64,000 bases of DNA from positions 107,255 through 171,254 of the forward strand of contig NZ_FOTC01000008.1 of the NCBI RefSeq assembly GCF_900114455.1. The letters run 5' to 3'. The notes under the pieces are model-generated. The model saw nothing but the letters and a program-made list of their open reading frames with translations, did not search any database and was not told the origin of the DNA. Shown one piece after another: positions 16,841 to 25,728 of the stretch. The DNA is from Halogranum rubrum (GTDB lineage: Archaea; Halobacteriota; Halobacteria; Halobacteriales; Haloferacaceae). The number at the start of each line of letters is the position of its first letter. The first letter of the stretch is position 1. A program made the translations under genes and the position numbers.

Positions 16841-19639
16841 ACAACAAGTGGCCCGTTCGGTGCTATCCGGAACCTCGACGTGGGTGAAGAGCAGTATCGA
16901 ATCGCCGACCTCCACGCGCTCGAAGCGGCAGGGCTCTGTGAACTAGAGCGACTTCCAGTCAGCATCCGCGTTCTCCTCGAATCCGTCCTCCGCAACGTCG
17001 ACGGCGAGACCATCACCGAAGACGACGTTCGCAACGCCGCCTCGTGGCAACCTGACGTCCCCGACGTCGAACTCCCCTTCACACCGTCTCGCGTCGTCCT
17101 ACAGGACTTGACCGGCGTCCCCGCCGTCGTCGACCTCGCGGCACTCCGGTCGGCCGCCCAGCGAAAGGGGATGGACCCGACGCTCGTCGAACCCGAGGTT
17201 CCCTGTGACCTCGTCATCGACCACAGTGTACAGGTCGACTTCTTCGGGACCCCCGAAGCCTACGAGCAGAACGTCGAACTGGAGTACGAACGAAACGCCG
17301 AACGGTATCGTGCGCTCAAGTGGGCACAGAACGCCTTCGAGACGTTCCGTGTCGTCCCGCCGGGGACCGGCATCGTTCACCAGGTCAACCTCGAATATCT
17401 CGGGCAAGTCGTCCACGCCCGCGAGAGCGATGGCGAACAGTGGCTCCTCCCCGACACGCTGGTCGGCACCGACAGCCACACGCCGATGATCGGCGGCATC
17501 GGCGTCGTCGGGTGGGGCGTCGGCGGTATCGAAGCCGAAGCCGCGATGCTCGGCCAGCCAATCACGATGAAACTCCCCGAAGTCGTCGGCGTCCGGTTGA
17601 CCGGCGAACTCCCCGAAGGAGCCACCGCGACGGACCTCGTCCTCCACATCACCGAACGGTTGCGCGAGGTCGGCGTCGTCGACCGGTTCGTCGAGTTCTT
17701 CGGCCCCGGCGTCGCGAACCTCACGGTCCCCGACCGGGCGACTATCGCGAACATGGCTCCCGAACAGGGGTCGACCATCAGCATGTTCCCCGTCGACCAA
17801 GCGACGCTCGACTACCTCGCGCTCACAGGACGCGATCCCGACCACATCGAACTCGTCCGCGAGTATCTCGACGCACAGGGGCTGTTCGGCGAACACGACC
17901 CCGAGTACACCGAGACGGTCGACCTCGACCTCTCGACGGTCGAACCGAGCCTCGCCGGGCCGAAGCGCCCGCAGGACCGCGTGCCGATGCGGAAGATGCG
18001 ACGCCACTTCCGCGAACTCCTCCACAGCGAGTTCGAAGACGAGTTGCCGGACATCAGCGACCGGGCGCTGACCCGGTGGTTGGGCGAAGGCGGGTTCGAC
18101 GACGACGAGGTGCAACCGGCGGACGAAGACGCACCGACCGACCATCCCGAGGCCCCGGTCGACCAACTCTCGAAGCGCGTGCCGGTCACGATGCCCGACG
18201 GGACGGAGACAGAGTTGACCCACGGCAGCGTCGTCATCAGCGCCATCACGAGTTGTACGAACACGTCGAACCCGTCGGTGATGCTCGCGGCCGGGTTGCT
18301 CGCACGCAACGCCGTCGAACGCGGCCTGACCGTGCCGCCGCACGTGAAGACGAGTCTCGCACCCGGAAGCCGCGTCGTCACGGCGTATCTGGAGGAAGCC
18401 GGTCTCTTACCGTACCTCGAAGAACTCGGGTACGACGTCGTCGGCTACGGCTGTACGACCTGTATCGGCAACGCGGGGCCGCTCCCGGAGCCCATCGAGG
18501 AGGCAATCGACGCCGAAGACCTCTGGACGACGAGCGTGCTCAGTGGGAACCGGAACTTCGAGGCGCGCATCCACCCGAAGATTCGCGCGAACTACCTCGC
18601 GAGTCCGCCACTCGTCGTCGCCTACGGACTGGCCGGGCGAATGGACATCGACCTCGACAGGGAACCACTGGGAACCGACAGCGAGGGCGAGAACGTGTTT
18701 CTCGCGGACCTCTGGCCCGACGCCGACGAAGTTCGACAGGCCATCCACGACGACGTGGACCCGGCGATGTTCGTCGAGAAGTACGCCGACGTGTTCGAGG
18801 GCGACGAACGATGGGCCGCACTCGACGCACCGACCGGCGACGTCTACGAGTGGGACGGAACGTCGACGTACATCCGCGAACCGCCGTTCTTCCAGGACTT
18901 CCCGCTGGACGAACCCGGCGTCGCAGATATCGAAGGCGCACGGAGTCTCCTCCTCCTCGGTGACACCGTCACGACGGACCACATCAGCCCCGCCGGACCC
19001 TTCAGTTCGAAGCAACCGGCCGGTCAGTGGCTCCTCGACCAGGGTGTCCCCGCACACGAGTTCAACACCTACGGCGCTCGCCGAGGAAACCACGAGGTGA
19101 TGATGCGCGGGACGTTCGCCAACGTCCGCATCGAAAACGAGATGCTCGACGACGTAGAGGGTGGGTTCACCGTCCACCAACCGACCGGAGAGGAGACGAC
19201 GGTGTTCGAGGCGAGTCGCCGGTATCGCGACGAGGGGACGCCGCTCGTCGTCCTCGCCGGGAAAGAGTTCGGCACCGGGTCGAGTCGAGACTGGGCGGCG
19301 AAAGGGACGACCCTCTTGGGTGTTCGTGCGACCATCGCCGAGAGCTACGAACGCATCTTCCGCGACAACCTCGTCGGGATGGGCGTGCTCCCACTCCAGT
19401 TCGAATCTGGTGATAGTTGGCAGTCGCTCGGACTCGACGGTACCGAGACGTTCGCCATCCACGGACTCGACGACGGCCTACAGGTGAACGACGAACTCAC
19501 CGTCGTCGCCGAGCGTGACGACGGGTCGAGCGTCGAGTTCCCCGTCACGGCACAGGTGAGTACGCCGACGGCGGTGACGTACGTCGAACACGGCGGGATT
19601 CTACACGCTGTCCTCCGGCGACTTCTCACGTCACGCTGA
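16838..19639 (+). CDS. acnA: Aconitate hydratase (AcnA type)
   Basis: 933 residues from the ATG at 16838 (MTTSGPFGAIRNLDV). In-frame codons upstream are not haloarchaeal in style. The three [4Fe-4S] ligands lie in AITSCTNTSN (near residue 473) and GYGCTTCIGNAGPL (near 538 and 541). The swivelling C-terminal domain carries GKEFGTGSSRDWAAKG. The enzyme isomerises citrate to isocitrate in the TCA cycle. The gene is alone, divergent from tfb, with a CTTTATCG TATA-like word near 16751 implying a 5' untranslated region of about 60 bases. Confidence 0.95.
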   Translation: MTTSGPFGAIRNLDVGEEQYRIADLHALEAAGLCELERLPVSIRVLLESVLRNVDGETITEDDVRNAASWQPDVPDVELPFTPSRVVLQDLTGVPAVVDLAALRSAAQRKGMDPTLVEPEVPCDLVIDHSVQVDFFGTPEAYEQNVELEYERNAERYRALKWAQNAFETFRVVPPGTGIVHQVNLEYLGQVVHARESDGEQWLLPDTLVGTDSHTPMIGGIGVVGWGVGGIEAEAAMLGQPITMKLPEVVGVRLTGELPEGATATDLVLHITERLREVGVVDRFVEFFGPGVANLTVPDRATIANMAPEQGSTISMFPVDQATLDYLALTGRDPDHIELVREYLDAQGLFGEHDPEYTETVDLDLSTVEPSLAGPKRPQDRVPMRKMRRHFRELLHSEFEDELPDISDRALTRWLGEGGFDDDEVQPADEDAPTDHPEAPVDQLSKRVPVTMPDGTETELTHGSVVISAITSCTNTSNPSVMLAAGLLARNAVERGLTVPPHVKTSLAPGSRVVTAYLEEAGLLPYLEELGYDVVGYGCTTCIGNAGPLPEPIEEAIDAEDLWTTSVLSGNRNFEARIHPKIRANYLASPPLVVAYGLAGRMDIDLDREPLGTDSEGENVFLADLWPDADEVRQAIHDDVDPAMFVEKYADVFEGDERWAALDAPTGDVYEWDGTSTYIREPPFFQDFPLDEPGVADIEGARSLLLLGDTVTTDHISPAGPFSSKQPAGQWLLDQGVPAHEFNTYGARRGNHEVMMRGTFANVRIENEMLDDVEGGFTVHQPTGEETTVFEASRRYRDEGTPLVVLAGKEFGTGSSRDWAAKGTTLLGVRATIAESYERIFRDNLVGMGVLPLQFESGDSWQSLGLDGTETFAIHGLDDGLQVNDELTVVAERDDGSSVEFPVTAQVSTPTAVTYVEHGGILHAVLRRLLTSR

Positions 19640-19793
19640 GGCAACGTCCCGTTCGAACCTGTCGCCAACGTTTCTACAGAACTAGAAATTCGGCAAGAAT
19701 GAAAAGATAAACAGACAGTTAGTGGTGTCTCGTGGAGCAGACTGTCCGATTGTGGGAAAAGACTATGTGGTATGCTATCTATTGCCGTATCGT

Positions 19794-19979
19794 ATGTTGT
19801 ACGAATGCCGATTCTGCGAGCAAGGATTCGTCGGTCATCCAGGTGAGTCGTGTCCCGACTGTGGGGCCGACGACGAGGAGTTCCCGAACGGATATCTCCG
19901 AACGACGCCGACGACGCCGGAGATGGCCTACAGAAGAGAGCCCGGTTCTCCGCACAGTGGAGGGACTTCGACGATGTAA
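19794..19979 (+). CDS. Small zinc-ribbon protein
   Basis: 61 residues if started at the ATG at 19794 (MLYECRFCEQGF); the frame is also open from a GTG at 19722. Two CxxC pairs, ECRFC and CPDCGADDEEF, make a probable zinc ribbon, followed by a polar tail. The final codon abuts the stop of the convergent VOC gene with no gap (19979/19980), supporting a real end here. Function unknown. Confidence 0.6.
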   Translation: MLYECRFCEQGFVGHPGESCPDCGADDEEFPNGYLRTTPTTPEMAYRREPGSPHSGGTSTM

Positions 19980-20405
19980 CTACGCTTCGAGGACTTCGAC
20001 GAGGTTCCCCTCGGGGTCACGAACGAAGAGAATCCGCGTCCCGCTCTCGGTCGTCTGCGGGTCGCTGAGCGTCTCGACGTCGGCCGAGAGGTCAGCGTAG
20101 AAGTTGTCGAGGTCCGCCACAGAGAGTCCGAGATGCGTCGCTCCGGGTTGGTTGAGCCGTGGCGCTCCGCGAGCGTCCGCTTCCGGGTCGTACTCGACGA
20201 GTTCGACGCGCACGTCGCCAGCGTCGAGATGAGCGAACCGACCAGTCGCCCCAGCGACGTCGACGCCGGTTGCGAAGGCCTCACCACCGACTGAGAAGCG
20301 CGAGAGTACGTCCAGTCCGAAGACGTCGCGGTAGAACGCGACCATCCGGTCGAGGTCCGAGACGGTGACGCCGACGTGGTGTGCGCGAGGGTCGTTCTCG
20401 TCCAT
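19980..20405 (-). CDS. VOC (glyoxalase/bleomycin resistance) family protein
   Basis: 141 residues from the ATG at 20405. It has the paired beta-alpha-beta-beta-beta layout of the vicinal oxygen chelate fold: HHVGVTVSDLDRMVAFYRDV at the start of the first module and THLGLSVADLDNFYADLS at the start of the second, with a terminal RDPEGNLVEVLEA containing the last metal-ligand Glu. The first His and last Glu are in the usual ligand positions. Substrate unknown; possible roles include methylmalonyl-CoA epimerase-like or lyase activity. Confidence 0.85.
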   Translation of the reverse strand: MDENDPRAHHVGVTVSDLDRMVAFYRDVFGLDVLSRFSVGGEAFATGVDVAGATGRFAHLDAGDVRVELVEYDPEADARGAPRLNQPGATHLGLSVADLDNFYADLSADVETLSDPQTTESGTRILFVRDPEGNLVEVLEA

Positions 20406-20512
20406 ACCGTCTCTCACAGAGCCACCCGCAAAAGCACGCTTTCGTCGGCAAGCTTGACCGACGAGCCCTCGACGCTCCCTTAAGTCACCACGGAACGTGC
20501 ATACAACGCATC

Positions 20513-21361
20513 ATGCCACCCGAGGACGAGCGACACGTCGAAGTCGAGTACGACGAGGACGGTGAACTCACGAAGCGACACTACAAGGCGGAACTCGACC
20601 GCCTCCAAGAGGAACTGGTCAAACTCCAACACTGGGTGGAGGAAGAAGGTCTGAAGGTGTGCGTCGTCTTCGAGGGCCGCGACGCCGCCGGAAAAGGTGG
20701 CGTCATCAAGCGCATCACCCGTCGACTCAATCCGCGTGTCGCCCGCGTCGTCGCACTCGGCAAGCCCACAGAACGCGAGCAGGGACAGTGGTACTTCCAA
20801 CGGTACGTCGAACAGTTGCCGACGGCGGGCGAAATCGTCCTGTTCGACCGGAGTTGGTACAACCGCGCCGGTGTCGAGCACGTCATGGGGTTCTGCACCG
20901 ACGAGGAGTACGACGAGTTTCTCCGCTCCTGTCCGGAGTTCGAACGCCTGCTCGTCCGTTCGGGTATCGTGCTCGTCAAGTACTGGTTCTCCATCAGCGA
21001 AGCGGAACAGGAGCGACGGTTCCAGCGGCGAAACGAGGACCCGAAGCGACGCTGGAAGCTCAGTCCGATGGACCTCGAAGCGAGAGCGAAGTGGGAGGCG
21101 TTCTCCGAGGCGAAAGACGTGATGTTCGAGCACACCGACATCGAGGAGGCTCCGTGGCACGTCGTCCACGCGGACGTGAAGCGTCACGCGCGGCTGAACT
21201 GCATCACGCACCTGCTCGACCAGTTCGCTTACGAGGACCGGACACCCGACCGGATCGACTTGCCGCCGCGCAGCGAACGTGACGACTACGACCGGCCGCC
21301 GATTCACGAACAACGCTGGGTACCGGCCGTCTACGGGTCGAACCCCGTCGACGAAGCCTGA
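20513..21361 (+). CDS. ppk2: Polyphosphate kinase 2 (PPK2)
   Basis: 282 residues from the ATG at 20513 (MPPEDERHVEVEYDEDGE). Walker A is EGRDAAGKGG near residue 53, and the Walker B-like FDRSWYNRAGVEHVMGF sits near 112. The lid region (RRNEDPKRRWKLSPMDLEAR) is intact. PPK2 moves phosphate between polyphosphate and nucleoside diphosphates, usually favouring nucleotide production. The length fits the single-domain class. It stands alone on the plus strand, divergent from the VOC gene. Confidence 0.93.
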   Translation: MPPEDERHVEVEYDEDGELTKRHYKAELDRLQEELVKLQHWVEEEGLKVCVVFEGRDAAGKGGVIKRITRRLNPRVARVVALGKPTEREQGQWYFQRYVEQLPTAGEIVLFDRSWYNRAGVEHVMGFCTDEEYDEFLRSCPEFERLLVRSGIVLVKYWFSISEAEQERRFQRRNEDPKRRWKLSPMDLEARAKWEAFSEAKDVMFEHTDIEEAPWHVVHADVKRHARLNCITHLLDQFAYEDRTPDRIDLPPRSERDDYDRPPIHEQRWVPAVYGSNPVDEA

Positions 21362-21367
21362 CGAGAG

Positions 21368-21949
21368 CTACTGGCTTCGGCCTTCGAAGGCGGTTCGGAG
21401 GCGCCGAACTTCGTCGCGGACAGCCATCCACTGGTCGAGCGTCCCCGGTATCTCGTCGTCGTCGCCGACCTGTTTCTCGACGAACGCCCGGACGGCACGA
21501 GGTTCGTTGATGTCCGAGAAGGCGATTGCGCCGCCGCCAGCGGCTTCGACAGAGACGGTTCCGTAGTCGAACGCCGACCCGAGGACGCCCTGCGTGAACG
21601 CGCTGTTCTGGACGCGGTGAAGCGAGACACGCTCGACGTGACGAGAGAGGATGCCCGTCTTGCGGTACAGCGCGTGGTCGGTGACGACGTAGCGCGTGTT
21701 GACGACGCGGAGATACGCGGCGACGGCGATTGCGACGCCGACGGGGACGAGCAAGAGGAGCACGAGTTGGTTCTCCGTGACCGCACCACCGACACCGACG
21801 GCGACCAGCACGAGGCCGACGGCGACGGCGGGGAGAATCGTCGGTAGTCGCGGCCGCCCGCTCCAGAGGACGTCCTCGTCGTCGCCGCGAGCCATCCACT
21901 CGTCGACGTTCGGGGCGTGCTCCGCGCCCGTCGCGTCCGCGAGGCTCAT
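21368..21949 (-). CDS. PH domain (bPH2/DUF304) membrane protein
   Basis: 193 residues. Two hydrophobic helices (about 33-80: ILPAVAVGLVLVAVGVGG and LVLLLLVPVGVAIAVAAYL) are followed by a bacterial PH domain (NTRYVVTDHALYRKTGILSRHVERVSLHRVQNS). The motif TDHALY...GILSR is typical of YdbT/YdbS-like proteins. The start overlaps the stop of the upstream PH gene by four bases (21946-21949), so the two products are probably made together and may interact in the membrane. The exact function of this family is not established. Confidence 0.8.
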   Translation of the reverse strand: MSLADATGAEHAPNVDEWMARGDDEDVLWSGRPRLPTILPAVAVGLVLVAVGVGGAVTENQLVLLLLVPVGVAIAVAAYLRVVNTRYVVTDHALYRKTGILSRHVERVSLHRVQNSAFTQGVLGSAFDYGTVSVEAAGGGAIAFSDINEPRAVRAFVEKQVGDDDEIPGTLDQWMAVRDEVRRLRTAFEGRSQ

Positions 21950-22590
21950 CGGTCGTCCGTCTCGCTCGTCTTCTTCGTCTGACTCGTCTCACGCATCTCG
22001 CCACGCTCGAACATCGTCTCGTCGGTCGTGGCGGCGTCAGTTCTCGACTCGCCTTCGACGGCCTGCCGAATCGCACGGAGTTCGCCGAGGATGTCGTCGA
22101 GGACGGCCGTCTTGTCGTCGCCGTCGGTCGACCGGCTGTCACGTCGGCGGATACGCTCGTTGATGAGTGTCTGCAGCTGCTGCGGGTCTGCGACGTTCTG
22201 GAAACTCAACTCGACGCCGGAGCCACCGGCGGTGCTGATGTCGACAGTGCCGTAGCCGAACTGCGCGCCGAAGAAGGTCTGGCGGTAGGAGGTGTCTTGG
22301 ACCTTGTCGAACTCGATGCGTTGGACACTTCGAGAGAGCACGCCCGTCTTCTTGTAGAGGGCGGCGGAGGTGACGACGTAGTTCGTGTTCTGATACGTGA
22401 GATACGCCGAGACGAGAATCGGAATCCCGACCAGCACGATAGAGAGCGGGACGCCGACGATGAACGCTGGGACGAGACTGTACGGATGTGGCGTGTCGGC
22501 CCAGAGAATCTCCTCGTCGCCGTCGAGCGTCAACCAGTCGAAGTCGTTGGACTCGGTCGTGGTCGAGGTCGCCGTGGAGGGACTATCCAT
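21946..22590 (-). CDS. PH domain (bPH2/DUF304) membrane protein
   Basis: 214 residues from the ATG at 22590 (MDSPSTATSTTTESNDFDW). It has the same layout as its neighbour: a hydrophobic pair (YSLVPAFIVGVPLSIVLVGI, then PILVSAYLTYQ), then NTNYVVTSAALYKKTGVLSRSVQRIEFDKVQDTS. The C terminus adds an acidic, polar tail of about 60 residues with ETSQTKKTSETDDR. The two genes look like a tandem duplication that has diverged. A weak TATA-like TTATCC lies about 28 bases upstream. Confidence 0.8.
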   Translation of the reverse strand: MDSPSTATSTTTESNDFDWLTLDGDEEILWADTPHPYSLVPAFIVGVPLSIVLVGIPILVSAYLTYQNTNYVVTSAALYKKTGVLSRSVQRIEFDKVQDTSYRQTFFGAQFGYGTVDISTAGGSGVELSFQNVADPQQLQTLINERIRRRDSRSTDGDDKTAVLDDILGELRAIRQAVEGESRTDAATTDETMFERGEMRETSQTKKTSETDDR

Positions 22591-22810
22591 ACCGTCGCAT
22601 TTCCCTCGTTGGCGGATAACTCTTCGCTGTCTGGCGACGCCGTGGGTACGAATACCGGCTAGTGGTCGCGTCGGATGTCCGACGAGCGAACACATCGAGA
22701 GCGAAGGCGAGTCGGTCCGATGCGAGACCAGCCAGTGTGAACTGATGGCATGGACAAAGCGCTCTTTCACTCTACAATACGGTTAATCCCTCAACCGACA
22801 ATCAATCTAT

Positions 22811-23533
22811 ATGTCTCTAACACGACGGACGATCTTGCGGTCCGGTGGTCTCGCGACAGTTGCACTCCTCGCTGGCTGTACGTCCGGTGGAAGCGGGTCG
22901 ACCGACGAACCCACGAGCGAAGAACCGACGGACGAACCGACCAGCGAGTCGCCGACGACGGAAGCGCCCACGACGGATAGCCCGCCGGGCGGCAACGGCA
23001 CGGGCACCGACGACCCGTCAGGTGGAACTCGACCGGCCGGAACGGGTGGGCCCGGCATCATCGTCGCTCAGACCGACGACGAGACGGACCTCCCGGTCAG
23101 TCACGCCGTCGAAGTGACGAAGGAAGCCGCGACCGAAGAGTACCCGCCGCAACTCCGGGTGACGCTCACCAACGAGAGCGACGAGACGGTCCAAGTCGGC
23201 GAGGGCCGTGCGGTCGTCTTCGCCTACGTGACGAGCGAGAGCGACCAACTGACGCTCCTGCCCGCAGACGGCGACTATCCCGCCGAGGCGGGTTGCTGGC
23301 GGCTGACCGAGGGCATCGCCGTGACCGAGGAGTACCGCATCCTGACCATCGAGGCCGGCGAATCGGTGACGCAACTGCTCGACGTGTACGGCACGCCGAA
23401 CGGCGACGGTTGCCTGCCAGTCGGCGAGCACCGCTTCGAGACGTCTTACACCGTCGCGCGCGGCGAAGACGGTCTCGCGGGCGGTGACGGCGGCGAGGAA
23501 GGGTCGTGGGGCTTCTCGGTGCTCTTGGAGTGA
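22811..23533 (+). CDS. Secreted lipoprotein, hypothetical
   Basis: 240 residues. An N-terminal signal with twin arginine and lipobox (LTRRTILRSGGLATVALLAGC) is followed by a long Thr/Ser/Pro/Glu-rich linker typical of cell-surface haloarchaeal lipoproteins. The C-terminal 130 residues appear to be an immunoglobulin-like beta sandwich (QLRVTLTNESDETVQVGEGR, GCWRLTEGIAVTEEYR, FETSYTV), reminiscent of intracellular proteinase inhibitor BsuPI-like domains. It probably sits on the outer face of the membrane. A weak TTAATCC element lies about 26 bases upstream. Confidence 0.75.
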   Translation: MSLTRRTILRSGGLATVALLAGCTSGGSGSTDEPTSEEPTDEPTSESPTTEAPTTDSPPGGNGTGTDDPSGGTRPAGTGGPGIIVAQTDDETDLPVSHAVEVTKEAATEEYPPQLRVTLTNESDETVQVGEGRAVVFAYVTSESDQLTLLPADGDYPAEAGCWRLTEGIAVTEEYRILTIEAGESVTQLLDVYGTPNGDGCLPVGEHRFETSYTVARGEDGLAGGDGGEEGSWGFSVLLE

Positions 23534-23597
23534 GTAGCGAGCGACAGACGCGCGTCTGACAGGCTTTCAAGCCGATGGGTGACGAATATTAGGTCAG

Positions 23598-24113
23598 ATG
23601 CCGCGTGCGCGTCGCGACCCGGAGTCACTGAGAGAGTGCTTCGAGCCACGGCTGCTGCCCTCCATCCGCGACCAGAAGCGACGGTTACATCGGGTCCGTC
23701 GCGCACTGCTCTCACGGTCGCCGTACTACTTCGCTCGGGGCGACATGCGGCGAGAGTATGGCTGGACACGTGCTCTGTTGACTGCGGGTGCGACAGTGGC
23801 GGGCGTCGCACTCGCCTTCCGTCTCGTTCTCACCGGCCTGTTCGTGACGCTCGTCTCCGCCGAAATCTCACTGGTTCTCCTGTTCAACGTCTGTGTCTCA
23901 CTCCTCCTCGGTCGAGCGTTGCTCGACCGTATCGACACCGAGCCACGGACGTACCGACGAGTGGTCGGTCCGCGACCACCGTGGGTGCGGTCGACAATCA
24001 GCCGACGCCGTCGTGGTCGACGGTGGCGGCAGCGACGACACCGACGACAGTCGAAGCGAGGGCATTCGGTACGTCGCCATCGCTCGGCACTCGACGGTCG
24101 CCGACGGTCGTAG
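23598..24113 (+). CDS. Small membrane protein; reading frame of the 3' third uncertain
   Basis: 171 residues in the frame shown. Residues 1-50 are basic and soluble. Residues 55-115 hold two hydrophobic helices (ALLTAGATVAGVALAFRLVL and SAEISLVLLFNVCVSLLLG). After about residue 125 the frame turns into a run of CGx arginine codons (RRRRGRRWRQRRHRRQ), which usually marks a wrong frame in this genome. From about 24010 the +1 frame (ending at 24132) has the GAC-rich style expected of real coding. Either the true protein stops being conserved there or a frameshift lies near 23960-24010. Confidence 0.5.
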   Translation: MPRARRDPESLRECFEPRLLPSIRDQKRRLHRVRRALLSRSPYYFARGDMRREYGWTRALLTAGATVAGVALAFRLVLTGLFVTLVSAEISLVLLFNVCVSLLLGRALLDRIDTEPRTYRRVVGPRPPWVRSTISRRRRGRRWRQRRHRRQSKRGHSVRRHRSALDGRRRS

Positions 24114-24183
24114 TCGGTGGACAGTCCGATAGCCAACCACGACTGCCAGCGTGCTTATACCGGCGGAACGACAACGGCCAGCC

Positions 24184-24636
24184 ATGACTGGGAACACTGA
24201 CGACAGTATCGAGGACGCGTTCGACGGCGACTTCGAGCTACCGCCCGGTGTCGACGAGGCTGCCATCGAGCGAATGCGAACCGTCGCTCGCATCTTCGAC
24301 GACCTGGTTCGAGTGCCGGGAACCGACTTCCGCGTCGGTATCGACCCCCTCCTCGGCGCGATTCCGGTGGTCGGCGACGCGCTGAGCGCCGGACTCTCGT
24401 TGTACGTCGTGCTCGAATCGGCACGACTCGGCGTGTCGTTCACGACGCTCCTCCGGATGCTCGCGAACGTCACGCTCGATACTGCCCTCGGGTCGATTCC
24501 GGTCGTCGGGAGCGTCTTCGACGCCGTCTGGAAGGCGAACAAGCGAAACCTCGAACTCGCCATCGAGGACCTCACGGCCGAGGCCGAACGTCGCGGACGC
24601 GACGAACGCGAGGCCGTCGTCATCGAAGTCGAGTAA
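24184..24636 (+). CDS. DUF4112-like membrane protein
   Basis: 150 residues from the ATG at 24184 (MTGNTDDSIEDAFDGDFEL). The pattern RIFDDLVRVPGTDFRVGIDPLLGAIPVVGD..., a hydrophobic helix, then LGSIPVVGSVFDAVWKANKRN, is the DUF4112 layout with its repeated G-x-IPVVG motif. It is predicted to sit in the membrane with the charged tail in the cytoplasm. Biochemical function is unknown. It lies 70 bases after the previous open frame on the same strand. Confidence 0.8.
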   Translation: MTGNTDDSIEDAFDGDFELPPGVDEAAIERMRTVARIFDDLVRVPGTDFRVGIDPLLGAIPVVGDALSAGLSLYVVLESARLGVSFTTLLRMLANVTLDTALGSIPVVGSVFDAVWKANKRNLELAIEDLTAEAERRGRDEREAVVIEVE

Positions 24637-24671
24637 CGGAAGTGTGTCGGCGTGTCGGCATTACGTCGACC

Positions 24672-25019
24672 TCAGGGTGAAGACGGCTGTGCCGCGGCCG
24701 TCAGCGAGTCGAACAGCGTCGGGTCCTCCCAGAGTTCGCCCAGCGTCGCCGCCGCCAGATAGCGCGTCGGCGCGGCGACCCACTCGGTCGCCGCCGCGTC
24801 GGTCGGGTCGGGCGCAGTCGTCGTAAACCACCATGCGATGTATCGACCGTCGTCGAGCTTTGCCGTCGGATACATCTGCCCGTTGACCGAGACGTCGATA
24901 CGGGAGGAGGGTTCGACCGCCGGCCGTTCTTCGTCGCCGTCGGCGACGAGCAGTTCGATGAGAACCGACGTCTCAGCCACGGGAGCCACCACCGGCGTGC
25001 GAATCACGCTCGGCAACAC
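24672..25019 (-). CDS. Hypothetical protein; 5' end probably disrupted
   Basis: 115 residues from a GTG at 25019, no recognised domain: beta-rich N-terminal part (AETSVLIELLVADGDEE, IDVSVNGQMYPTAKL) and a helical C terminus. The frame is open upstream for ten further codons (TTDYARPGPV) to a TGA at 25047-25049. A good TATA box (25073-25080) points instead to a leaderless ATG at 25048-25050, which is one base out of frame with the protein. Removing one A from ATGAACG would give MTTDYARPGPVLPS, so a one-base insertion or sequence error is likely. Confidence 0.6.
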   Translation of the reverse strand: MLPSVIRTPVVAPVAETSVLIELLVADGDEERPAVEPSSRIDVSVNGQMYPTAKLDDGRYIAWWFTTTAPDPTDAAATEWVAAPTRYLAAATLGELWEDPTLFDSLTAAAQPSSP

Positions 25020-25072
25020 GGGACCCGGTCGTGCGTAATCCGTCGTTCATACTCACTGTATCGCGCGCTGTC

Positions 25073-25080
25073 GGTATAAG
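25073..25080 (-). promoter_or_regulatory. TATA box upstream of the 24672-25050 gene
   Basis: On the minus strand CTTATACC lies 23-30 bases before the ATG at 25050, a standard leaderless spacing. It supports translation beginning at 25050 rather than at the in-frame GTG at 25019. Confidence 0.5.
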
Positions 25081-25212
25081 TGTCAGTCAGGCGTGTGTCA
25101 GACGGAGTCGCACGACGGCGTCGACACGGTGAGGACAGAATCACTCAGCCGTCGAGACAGTTTCTCCCAGAAGAACAAGAACGTTCAATACTGTTGGGTG
25201 ATAACAGGTGCC

Positions 25213-25647
25213 ATGGTTCGACCAGTCAGCGTCACCCTCGTCGGGGATAGGCTCTCGGTAGCAGCGGCGTTCCAGCAACTCGACGAGATGGTGTCCGACG
25301 TGACGAGAGAGCAGTGGACGGAGGTACCACGCGGACCGGACGCGACGACGGAGTCGCCGGAACGTCCTCGCGTCGCGACGGATTCGGACCTCGACGTCGC
25401 CGTCGAGCGTGCGGCGTCTCGGCTGGCCTTCGACTCGGTTCCGGTCGACGTGCTGCGACTGTCGATGCGGGTCGAGTCGACCATCGCGCGCGACGTCGTC
25501 GCGACGGTGCTGCACAACCACCTCACCGACCGGGCGCGCCCGGTCCAAGTCGTCATCGGAAACCACCGGCTGACGGCGCACGAAGAACTCGGCGACCTCC
25601 AGCAGCGCGTCTGGGACGCAGCGAACGGCGCGGTGGTGGCCGAATAA
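25213..25647 (+). CDS. Hypothetical haloarchaeal protein
   Basis: 144 residues from the ATG at 25213 (MVRPVSVTLVGDRLSVAAAF). The opposite strand is also open across this stretch, but this frame has the usual Val/Asp/Ala-rich haloarchaeal style. There is an N-terminal strand-helix unit, a central acidic segment (RVATDSDLDVAVERAASRL) and a basic, helical C terminus (LTAHEELGDLQQRVWDAANG). No motif identified. It is the last gene before the tRNA. Confidence 0.6.
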   Translation: MVRPVSVTLVGDRLSVAAAFQQLDEMVSDVTREQWTEVPRGPDATTESPERPRVATDSDLDVAVERAASRLAFDSVPVDVLRLSMRVESTIARDVVATVLHNHLTDRARPVQVVIGNHRLTAHEELGDLQQRVWDAANGAVVAE

Positions 25648-25698
25648 CGGTATCGAGGCCCGTGGTACCGTTCGACAGGACAAGACAACTTACCAAAC

Positions 25699-25705
25699 CT
25701 TATAC
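25699..25705 (+). promoter_or_regulatory. TATA box of the initiator tRNA
   Basis: CTTATAC lies 24-30 bases upstream of the tRNA 5' end, with an upstream CCAAA-like BRE, which is the normal arrangement for an archaeal tRNA gene. Confidence 0.6.
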
Positions 25706-25728
25706 GGCACGGAGAGATAGAAACAGGT

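Noticed and set aside
25141..25683. 180-codon minus-strand frame opposite the 25213 gene
   Set aside because: Arg/Val-rich mirror of a real frame; the plus frame has typical codon style and a better start.
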